A DNA stretch of 64,000 nucleotides from contig JAFMSR010000007.1 in assembly GCA_022818135.1 (NCBI GenBank), positions 10,081,299-10,145,298 of the forward strand, in the 5' to 3' direction. Origin of the DNA: Saxidomus purpurata (taxonomy: Eukaryota; Mollusca; Bivalvia; Venerida; Veneridae). The position numbers and the translations under genes are program-made. This document shows, piece by piece, positions 36,485-46,600 of this stretch (the stretch's first letter is position 1; each line of letters begins with the position of its first letter). The notes beneath the pieces are model-generated. The model did no database searches, had not been told where the DNA came from, and saw only the letters and a list, made by a program, of their open reading frames with translations.

Positions 36485-36493
36485 TATTTCGAT
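36485..36493. repeat. Target-site duplication, left
   Basis: TATTTCGAT immediately outside the left end of the foldback element; identical to 42982-42990. Confidence 0.8.
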
Positions 36494-36894
36494 ACGAGTA
36501 TGAAGTTAGCACCGCAGCCCCGTTTATCCCCACAGCCCGTGAAGTTAGCCCTTTAGCACCTAGTTACCCCGCATCCCCGTGAAGTTAGCCCCGCAGAACC
36601 TAGTTACCCCGCATCCCCGTGAAGTTAGCCCCGTGGCACCTAGTTACCCCGCATCCCCGTGAAGTTAACCCCGTGGCACCTAGTTACCCCGCATCCCCAT
36701 GAAGTAAGCCCCGTGGCACCTAGTTACCCCGCATCCCCGTGAAGTTAGCCCCGCAGCACTTAGTTACTCCGCAGCCCCGCCATGTTAGCCCTATGCCACC
36801 ATGTCTCAACACGCCTCGTGGCATATGGTTTCCTCAAAGTACCGCTTGAATTAACCTATGCATACATCACCACAAGACAACGAACAAACGCAGT

Positions 36895-37005
36895 AGTGTT
36901 GATGGGTAAAGATGTCTGCCGCTTATACCGGAGGTTTCGGGTTAGAACCCCACTGGGGTCACAACCGTACCTTCTCATATGTCATCAGTTCTATTTTCTC
37001 AGTCC
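36895..37005 (+). mobile_element. SINE 5' part inside left foldback arm
   Basis: B-box-like GGGTTAGAACCCC, then CTGGGGTCACAACCGTACCT and TCTCATATGTCATCAG, matching the SINE body. A mirror copy lies at about 42480-42575 on the minus strand. Confidence 0.55.
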
Positions 37006-38815
37006 CGTGCCCTCTAGTATCAATGCAACCCTGGTGATAGTGTTGATATCCCCGCTTCACATACTCTGTCCCGTGTCCCTTGCACTCAATATAGTTCTAC
37101 TTATAGTGCTACCAGTCTTTGATAACACCCTCATTCACATGAACTCAGCCCTCAGCCCTGTGCCCTAAGCATTGAAAACTAACATCCCCACCTGAATGAG
37201 TTAGCCCCGTGTCCCCTGCTATCAATACACTTCCTGTAACAGTCATTTCTAGTTTTCAGACCACCTCTATGTGCCCCGTGTCCTGTAGTATAATTGCAGC
37301 CCTGGTGAAATCGTTTTAAGTAGAACCATCTCCGCCTCAGTAACTCAGCCCCGTTTCCCTGCTATCAATACAGCACTTCTTACACTACTCTCTAAATTTC
37401 ATACCACACTTTTGTGCCCCCGCATTCACATAAACACACCCCCATTTCCTGTAGTATCATTGCATCCCTGGTAAAACCGTTAAAAGTAGAACCATCCCCG
37501 CCGCTTCACTAACTCCCCGTATCCCCTGCTATAATTACAGCACTTCGTACACTACTCTCTAACTTTCATGCGACCCTTTTGTGTCCCAGCGTTCACATAA
37601 ACTCAGCCTCGTGTCCTATAGTATCATTGCAGCCCTGGTGAAACCGTTTAAAGTAGATCCATCCCCGCCTCACTCACTCAGCCCCGTGTCCCCTGCTATA
37701 AATACAGCACTTCTGACACTACTCTCTAAATTTCATGCCACCCTTTTGTGTCCCAGCGTTCACATAAACTCAGCCCCGTGCCCTATAGTATCATTGCAGC
37801 GCTGGTGAAACCGTTTAAAGTAGATCCATCCCCGCCTCACTCACTCAGCCCCGTGTCCCCTGCCAGCAAAACAGCACTTCGTACACTACTCTCTAACTTT
37901 CATACCGTCCTTTTGCGTCCCCGCATTCACATTAACTCAGCCCGGTTTCCTGTAGTATCATTGCGGCCCTGGTAAAACCGTTAAAAGTAGAACCATCCCC
38001 GCCTCACTCACTCAGCCCTGTGTACCCTGCTATCAATACAGCAATTCCTACACTACTCCCTAACTATCATACCACCCTTTTGCGTCCCGCGTTCACATAA
38101 ACTCAGACTCGTGTCCTGAAGCATCATTGCAGCGGTTATATACCGTATCTTTACGTATCAGCCCCGTGATGTTAGCCCCGCAGCACTTACTTACCCCGTA
38201 TCCTCGTTAAGTTAGCCCCAAAGCACCTAGCTATGCCACAGCCCCGTGAAGTAAGGCCTGCAGCACATAGTTACCCCGCAGCCCAGTCAAGTTAGCCCCG
38301 TGCCATTTAGATACCCCGAACCCCTGTTCGCCCCGTAACACCTAGTTGCTCCGCAGCCCCGTGACGAAAGGCCCGTAGCACATAGTTACCCCGCAGCCCC
38401 GTGAAGCTACCAAATACAGGAAGCTTAGTTACATGATTGTAATTGGGTTGGTTGGAAATTTAGGAAAGCTATCTAACAACGGTTGTGTTGATACTTTGAG
38501 ACGTACGCCGGTTTCATAACTGTTTATCACTTCTTTTTCTGTATTGATAGCAGGGGACACAGCTGATTCCGTGAGCTTGTGATGATTCTTATAAACTTTG
38601 TTACCAGAGCTGCATTAGTACTAAAGAATATGGGGATGTGTAACATGTAGATGCGGGTGGGGGTGTGTGTGGGGGGGGAGGACTAATATTTGAGGTGAAA
38701 CCACGGGTTTGGTTTCCTATAAGTAGGCGTATAAATTTATTCAGTGGCCTGAACGGATTTCTCCGGAGCTTAGTTAACGCGGGGCTGTGTTCATACTGAG
38801 GACACGGATCTTACT

Positions 38816-39090
38816 GAACCGCCTCGATAGCCTAGTAGTAGAGCGTCCGCTTCGAGTGCGGGAGGTCATGGGTTCGCTCCCTGGCCGCGTCATACCAACG
38901 ACGTAAAAAATGGTACCAGTACCTCCCTGCTTGGCGCTCAGCATTAAAAGGGAAACTGGCCATTTTCTGTCATACCCTAACGGCGATGGATACCATTATG
39001 AATGAGGTGTCGAGAGTGAAAAATATCAGTTGGATAACTTATTTCACAATCGACCTAAAATTAATTAGTATAAACTAATAGTAAATGGGA
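38816..39090 (+). mobile_element. tRNA-derived SINE in the loop of the foldback element
   Basis: The head CGATAGCCTAGTAGTAGAGC (A box) and GGGTTCGCTCC (B box) is tRNA-like. The body and tail end TTAGTATAAACTAAT, shared with 22010-22112 and 49190-49325. Confidence 0.75.
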
Positions 39091-42000
39091 CTTGCATGGA
39101 TATAAAAGGAAGCGATGTTACCAAGGTTTCCATTTATACTTGGGCATCATTGTCATGTGGGATACTTACAAGGCGTTATCACGAGGGCTGCGTGCTACGG
39201 GGCTAACTTCACGGGGCGCATGGTAATTAGGTGCTACGGGGCTGTGAAGATATACGGGGTTATCACTTATGCAATGATACCAGAGGACACGAGGCTTTGA
39301 AAATATGAAGGCGGGGACACAAATGTGCGGCATGAAAGGTAGGGAACACTGTAAGAAGTACAATATTGAGGGCATGGGGCAATGGCGGGGATGCTAAGGA
39401 GAACTGTAAGAAATACCGTTTTGATGGAAGGGGACACGGGGCAGAATATGTAAGGCGAGGATGATATTTATATAAACATGGCATTGTTACAGGAAGGCAC
39501 GAGCCTGATTTGAGGTGAATGCGGAACACAAAAGAATGGTATGAACGCTTGATAGCAATGTTAGAAGAAATGTTTTGATAGTCGGGACATGGGGCTGAGT
39601 CATCGAGGCTGGGGAAACTGGGGAATAAGTGCTGTAATGATACTAAAGGACACGGGGCTGAGTTTATGTGAACGCATGAACACAAAAGGGTGTAAGAAGT
39701 ACCGTTTTGATAGCAGGGAACACGGGGCTGAGTTCGTGAGGCGGGGATGATACTAATTGAAACGGTTTTGCCAGGGCTGCAATGACACAACATGACACGG
39801 GCTGAATTTATGTGAATGCGGGAACACACGCAGGTGGTCAGAAAACTAGAAAAATTTAATGTGTGTAACAAAAAGTGTTTTCATACCATGGGACACTAAC
39901 CCTAGGTGCTACAGGGCTGGTGCTACGGGGCTAACTTCGAGGGGCTGCGGGTTTACTAAATGCTTCGGGGCTAACTTGACAGAGCTGCGGGCTATCTAGG
40001 TGCAACGGGGCAAGTTTCACGGGGCGTGGGATAACTAGGTGCTTGTGGGCTAACTTCACGAGGATATGGGGTAACTAGGTGATGCGGGGCTAACATCACG
40101 GGGCTGATACGTGAAGGTACGGGTTATAAGTGCTGCAATGATACTACAGGACACGAGTCTGAGTTTATGTGAACGCAGGGACACAAAAGGGTGATATGAA
40201 AGTTAGAGAGTAGTGTAAGAAATGCTGTATTGATGGCAGGGGACACGGGGCTGAGTTAGTGAGGCGGGGATGGTTCTATTTTAAACGGTTTTACCAGGGC
40301 TGCAATTATACTACAGGACACAGAACCCAGTTTATGTGAACGCGGGGACACAAAAGGGTGGTATGAAAGTTAGAGAGTAGTGTACGAAGTGCTGTATTGA
40401 TAGCAGGGGACACGGGGCTGAGTTAGTGAGGCGGGGATGGTTCTACTTTTAACGGTTTTACCAGGGATGCAATGATACCACAAGACACGGGGCTGAGTTT
40501 ATGTGAATGCGGGGACACAAAAAGGTGATATGAAAGTTAGAGAGTAGTGTACGAAGTGCTGTATTGATAGCAGGGGACACGGGGCTGAGTTAGTGAGGCG
40601 GGGATGGTTCTACTTTTAACGCTTTTTGCAGAGCTGCAATGATACTACAAGACACGGGGCTGAGTTTATGTGAATGCGGGGACACAAAAAGGTGGTATGA
40701 AAGTTAGAGAGTAGTGTACGAAGTGCTGTATTGATAGCAGGGGACACGGGGCTGAGTGAGTGAGGCGGAGGTGGTGCTACTTTTAACGATTTTACCAGCG
40801 CTGCAATGATACTACAAGACACGGGGCTGAGTTTATGTGAACGCGGGGACACAAAAGGGTGGTATGAAAGTTAGAGAGTGGTGTAACAAGTGCTGTATTA
40901 ATAGCAGGGGACACGGGGCTGAGTGAGTGAGGCGGAGGTGGTTCTACTTTTAACGGTTTTACCAGCGCTGCTATGATACTACAAGACACGGGGCTGAGTT
41001 TATGTGAACGCGGGGACACAAAAGGGTCGTATGAAAGTTAGAGAGTAGTGTAAGAAGTGCTGTATTGCTAGCAGGGGACACGGGGCTGAGTGAGTGAGGC
41101 GGAGGTGGTTCTACTTTTAACGTTTTTAACGCACTTAGCAGAGCTGCAATGATACTACAGGACAAGGGCCTGAGTTTATGTGAATGCGGGGGCACAAAAA
41201 GGTGGTATGAAAGTTAGAGAGTAGTGTAAGAAGTGCTGTATTGATAGCAGGGGACATGGGGCTGAGTGAGTGAGGCGGAGGTGCTTCTACTTTTAACGGT
41301 TTTACCAGCGCTGCAATGATGCTACAAGACACGGGGCTGAGTTTATGTGAACGCGGGGACACATAAGGGTGGTATGAAAGTTAGAGAGTAGTGTTAGAAG
41401 TGCTGTATTGATAGCAGGGGACACGGGGCTGAGTGAGTGAGGCGGGGTGGTTCTACTTTTAACGGTTTTACCAGCGCTGCAATGATACTATAGACACGGG
41501 GCTGAGTTTATGTGAACACAGGGACACAAAAGGATGGTATGAAGGTTAGAGAGTAGTGTAAGAAGTGCTGTATTGCTAGCAGGGGACACGGGGCTGAGTG
41601 AGTGAGGCGGGGATGGTTCTAATTTAAACGGTTTCACCACGGCTGCAATGATACTATAGGACAAGAGTCTGAGTTTATGTGAATGCGGGGACACAAAAGG
41701 GTGGTATGAAAGTTAGAGAGTAGTGTTAGAAGTGCTGTATTGATAGCAGGGGACACGGGGCTGAGTTAGTGAGGCGGCGGGGATGGTTCTACTTTAAACG
41801 GTTTCACCAGGGCTGCAATGATGCTACAGGACACGGGGCTGAGTGTATGTGAACGCGGGGACACAAAAGGGTGGTATGAAAGTTAAAGAGTAGTGTAAGA
41901 AGTATTGTATTGATAGCAGGGGACACGGGGTTAGTGAGGCGGGGATGGTTCTACTTTTAACGGTTTCACCAGGGCTGCAATGATACTACTGAAAACGGGG

Positions 42001-42479
42001 CTGACTTTACGTGAACGCTGGGACACTAAAGGGTGGTATGAAATTTAGAGATTAGTGTAAGAAATGCTGTATTGCTAGCAGGGGAAACCGGACTGAGTGA
42101 GTGAGGCGGGGATGGTTCTACTTTTAACGGTTTCACCAGGGTTGCAATGATACTACAGGATACGGGGCTGAGTTTCATTTAATGTTGGGACACATAGAGG
42201 TGGTCTGAAAACTAGAAATGACTGTTACAAGAAGTGTATTGATAGCAGGGGACACGGGGCTTACTCCTTCAGGCGGGGATGTTACTTCTACAAACGGTGT
42301 TTTCAGTGCTTAGGGCACAGGGCTGAGGGCTGAGTTCATGTGAATGAGGGTGTAATCAAAGATTGGGAGCACTATAAGTAGAACTGTATTCAGTGCAGGT
42401 GACACGGGACAGAGTATGTGGAGCGGGGATACTTATATTAACGATGTCACCAGGGTTGCATTGATACTAGAGGGCACGG

Positions 42480-42575
42480 AACTGAGAAAATAGAACTGAT
42501 GACATATGAGAAGGTACGGTCGTGACCACAGTGGGGTTCTAACCCGAAACCTCCGGTATAAGCGGCACACATCAA
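42480..42575 (-). mobile_element. SINE 5' part inside right foldback arm
   Basis: Reverse complement of the left-arm copy, including the GGGGTTCTAACCC B-box-like segment. Confidence 0.55.
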
Positions 42576-42981
42576 CACCACTGCGTTTCTTCGTTGTCCT
42601 GTGGTGATGTATGCATAGGTTAATTCAAGCGGTACTTTGAGGAAACCATATGCCACGAGGCGTGTTGAGACATGGTGGCATAGGGCTAACATGACGGGGC
42701 TGCGGAGTAACTAAGTGCTGCGGGGCTAACTTCACGGGGATGCGGTTTAACTAGGTGCTACGGGGCTGAGTTCACGGGGATGCGGGGTAACTAGGTGCTG
42801 CGGGGCTGACTTCACGGGGATGCGGGGTAACTAGGTGCTGCGGAGCTGACTTCACGGGGATGCGGGGTAACTAGGTTCTGCGGGGCTAACTTCACGGGGA
42901 TGCGGGGTAACTAGGTGCTGCGGGGCTAACTTCACGGGGCTGTGGGGATAAATGGGGCTGCCGGGCTAACTTCATACTCGT

Positions 42982-42990
42982 TATTTCGAT
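42982..42990. repeat. Target-site duplication, right
   Basis: TATTTCGAT immediately outside the right end of the foldback element; identical to 36485-36493. Confidence 0.8.
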
Positions 42991-43205
42991 TCCGAAGAAA
43001 GCTCCGAAGCGTATTGAATCGCTCCGAAACACTCCTTCCAAATGTCATCACGCTCGCGAGGGAGAGGCGGCGAGTTTTTCATCACTTTGATTTACTGATC
43101 TAGATTTTATAAATGTGAGATAAAGTTTCATAATCATGCCATGTACTATTATCATTGATAAAAGTCAACTATATTACACACTGTACTGTTGATAAAACAG
43201 TATAA

Positions 43206-43350
43206 CGAATACTCGTCACGGACGATGATAACTCGAAGGCACAATACTTGTCACAGACGATGATAACTCGATGACACAATACTCGTCACAGACGATGATA
43301 ACTCGATGACACAATACTTGTCACAGACGATAATAACTCGATGACACAAT
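43206..43350. repeat. ~35-bp tandem repeat
   Basis: Four copies of AATACTCGTCACAGACGATG then ATAACTCGATGACAC lie just upstream of the LRAT-like gene and downstream of the foldback element. Confidence 0.85.
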
Positions 43351-43541
43351 ACTCTGGTGGTAAGTGTTCGTCTTTTTTCTCTGCAACTGATCATAACTTG
43401 AACTATTTGCTATAGTACATTCAGTAAATACTCGGCGAATTTTCTGAAACTATGGTTTCACACCCTTTTTAAAAATAGATATGTGTTGATATTTTGACAC
43501 GCATATGTTTAACAATATTTGTACATGTATTATTTTTTTAG

Positions 43542-43661
43542 GTAAAAGTTTAAGTGTACAAAAAGCGAAAATGTCAAAAGAGATAAGTGTCGGAGATCTT
43601 GAAGAAGGGGACTTAATTGAATTCACAAGGAATGTCTACTCCCACTGGGGAGTCTATAACG
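43542..43661 (+). CDS. LRAT-like exon 1 (start codon and first catalytic His)
   Basis: A TTTTTTTAG acceptor suggests an upstream non-coding exon. ATG is at 43571, giving MSKEISVGDLEEGDLIEF then TRNVYSHWGVYN. The donor ACG|GTAAGC at 43661/43662 is the first of some 60 copies. Confidence 0.75.
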
Positions 43662-46600
43662 GTAAGCACTCCAACTGGGGAGTCTTTAACGGTAAGCACT
43701 CCCATTGGGGAGTCTATAACGGTAAGCACTCCCACTGAGGAAGTCCCACTGGGGAGTCTTTAACGGTAAGCACTCTCACTGGGGAGTCTATAACGGTAAG
43801 CACTCCCATTGGGGAGTCTATAACGGTAATAACTCCCTCTGGGGAGTCTATAACGGTAAGCACTCTCACTGGGGAGTCTATAACGGTAAGCACTCTCACT
43901 GGGGAGTTTATAACGGTAAGCACTCTCACTGGGGAGTCTATAACGGTAAGCACTCTCACTGTGAGTCTTTAACGGTAAGCACTTTACTGGGGAGTCTATA
44001 ACGGTAAGCACTCTCACTGGGGAGTCTTTAACGGTAAGCACTCTCACTGGGGAGCCTATAACGGTAAGCACTCTCACTGGGGAGTCTATAACGGTAAGCA
44101 CTCTCACTGGGAAGTCCATAACGGAAAGCACTCCAACTGGGGAGTCTATAACGGTAAGCACTCTCACTGGGGAGTCCCACTGGGGAGTCTTTAACGGTAA
44201 GCACTCTCACTGGGTAGTCTATAACGGTAAGCACTCTAACTGGGGAGTCTTTAACGGTAAGCACTCCCATTTGGGAGTCTATAACAGTAAGCACTCCCAC
44301 TGGGGAGTCTATAACGGTAAGCACTCCCACTGGGGAGTCTATAACAGTAAGCACTCCCACTGGGGAATCTAAAACGGTAAGCACTCCAACTGGGGAGTCT
44401 ATAACGGTAAGTACTCTCACTTGGGAGTCTATAACGATGAGCACTCTCACTGGGGAGTCTGTAACGGTAAGCACTCTCCCTGGGGAGTCTATAACGGTAA
44501 GCACACTCACTGGGGAGTGTATAACGGTAAGCACTCTCACTGGGGAGTCTATAACGGTAAGCACTCCCACTGGGGAGTCTATAACGGTAAGCACTCCCAC
44601 TGGGGAGTCTATAACGGAAATCACTCCCACTGGGGAATCTATAACGGTAAGCACTCCCACTGGGGAATCTATAACGGTAAGCACTCCCACTGGGGAGTCT
44701 ATAACGATAAGCACTCTCACTGGGGAGTCTATAACGGTAAGCACTCTCACTGGGGAGTCTATAACGGTAAGCACACTCACTGGGGAGTGTATAACGGTAG
44801 GCATTCTCATTGGGGAGTCTTTAACGGTAAGCACTCTCACTGGGGAGTGTATAACGGTAAGCACTCTCACTGGGGAGTGTATAACGGTAAGCACTCCAAC
44901 TGGGGAGTCTATAACGTTAAGCACTCTCACTTGGGAGTCTATAACGGTAAGCACTCTCACTGGGGAGTGTATAACGGTAAGCACTCTCACTGGGGAGTCT
45001 ATAACGGTAAGCACACTCACTGGGGAGTGTATAACGGTACGCACTCTCACTGGGGAGTGTATAACGGTAAGCACTCTCACTGGGGAGTCTACAACGGTAA
45101 GCACTCCCACGGGGGAGTCTATAACGGTAAGTACTCTCACTGGGGAGTCTATAACGATAATAACTCTCACTGGGTAGTCTATAACGATTATTACTCTCAC
45201 TGGGTAGTCTATAACGGTAATAACTCTCACTGGAGAGTCTATAACGGTAAGCACTCTCACTGGGCAGTCTATAACGGGAAGCACTCCCACTGGGGAGTCT
45301 ATAACGGTAAGCACTCTCACTGGGGAGTCTATAACGGTAAGCACTCTCACTGGGGAGTCTATTACAGTAAGCACTGCCACTGGGGAGTCTTTTACGGTAA
45401 GCACTCTCACTGAGGAGTCTATAACGGTAAGCACTCTCACTGGGGAGTCTATAATGGTAAGCACTCTCACTGGGGAGTCTATAACAGTAAGCACTCCCAC
45501 TGGGGAGTCTATAACGGTAAGCACTCCCACTGGGGAGTCTATAACGGTAAGTACTCGCACTGGGGAGTCTATAACGATAAGCACTCTCACTGGGGAGTCT
45601 ATAACGGTAAGCACTCCCACTTTTATACAGAACTATGTTATAGCTTTAAATGGATACTATAGACAAAATAGAATTCTGAGTATTCTTTCAAAGAATTTTG
45701 GACGTAAATTTAAGGTCACGTGACAGAATAAAATAATCAGCTCATCACTTAACCATAATGATAAACTTTTTTAAATTTACTAATCAGCCCTTACCCATCG
45801 ATCAGTTTTCATTACATCAAAATTAGACTAACTTTTCTCAACTTATATTTATGCTCAGGTGTTTACTTTGATTATAATATGTAAAAATGATTTCAAGGTA
45901 ATGGTGAAGTAATACATTACTATGCGGACCCTAGAGCAGGATCTAGGGACATTGGGAAAGGAAGCGGTGTCAGAAAAGATAGACTTGAAACAGTCGCCGA
46001 AAATGGTCCGCTATATAGGAACAATCTACTTGATTGCAGCAAGGAAAGGTCCGACCATTACTTTGCCATTGTAGAAGCAAATGCTTGAGTTGTAGACTGT
46101 AACTGATTTAAAATTTCATTCTGAATTACTGAATTATTTACATGTATCAGTGCCTATGTCCTCTTCCAGACTACCTTGCAAACTTCGCGCCCTTATTTTG
46201 CGCCACTAAATTTCGATTTGTACCCAAAACTTCAACACTGGAGATTTCAGTCTAAATACTAGTAGTTACTGCATATTCCATAAAGGTTTGTTTTGTGAAA
46301 CGCCGTTGTTTTTACTACTGTAAAAGACCAGATAACTAAATTTATTGTAAGTACGAAATCGATGTCTGTAACTGTGCAATATGAAAGCAAACGTTATCTA
46401 AATGTATGGTTTTATCTTTTAGTTATCAAACATGGAATCGTGTCAAAAGTGTCCCACTTGTTGGAGGAGTGGCGTCTGCACTGTCTGGAGACAAGAGGTT
46501 TTCTTTTAGTAATTCATTATACGATAGTATTCTTGTATTTATTTCTTGTAAATATTGTTTGCTCAAGCGTCAAGTTATAAGTTGCAAGATTAATGTCACC

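Larger units (their letters stand above)
36494..42981. mobile_element. 6.5-kb foldback element with 9-bp target-site duplication
   Basis: The ends are perfect inverted copies: ACGAGTATGAAGTTAGC at 36494-36510 and its reverse complement ending at 42981. TATTTCGAT occurs directly outside both ends (36485-36493 and 42982-42990), as expected of a target-site duplication. The arms are mirror images made of tandem subrepeats: a 40-bp GTGAAGTTAGCCCCG-type unit (36510-36780, 38150-38405, mirrored 39180-39260, 39900-40100, 42690-42960), a ~167-bp unit (37190-38130, mirrored 40130-42440, degenerate 39280-39870) and a non-tandem block (36780-37000, mirrored 42480-42690). The loop is about 38406-39165 and holds a SINE. 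No transposase is seen. Long subrepeated TIRs and a 9-bp duplication match foldback (FB-like) elements. Confidence 0.85.

Noticed and set aside
37581..42692. Many 70-80-codon frames with HINSAP and SLSPVSPA repeats
   Set aside because: All are shadows of the 167-bp subrepeat in the foldback arms, on the strand determined by arm orientation.
44028..45620. 530-codon minus-strand open frame of VLTVIDSPVRVL-type repeats
   Set aside because: It is the reverse reading of the 30-bp splice-donor minisatellite. A 30-bp unit without stops stays open automatically.
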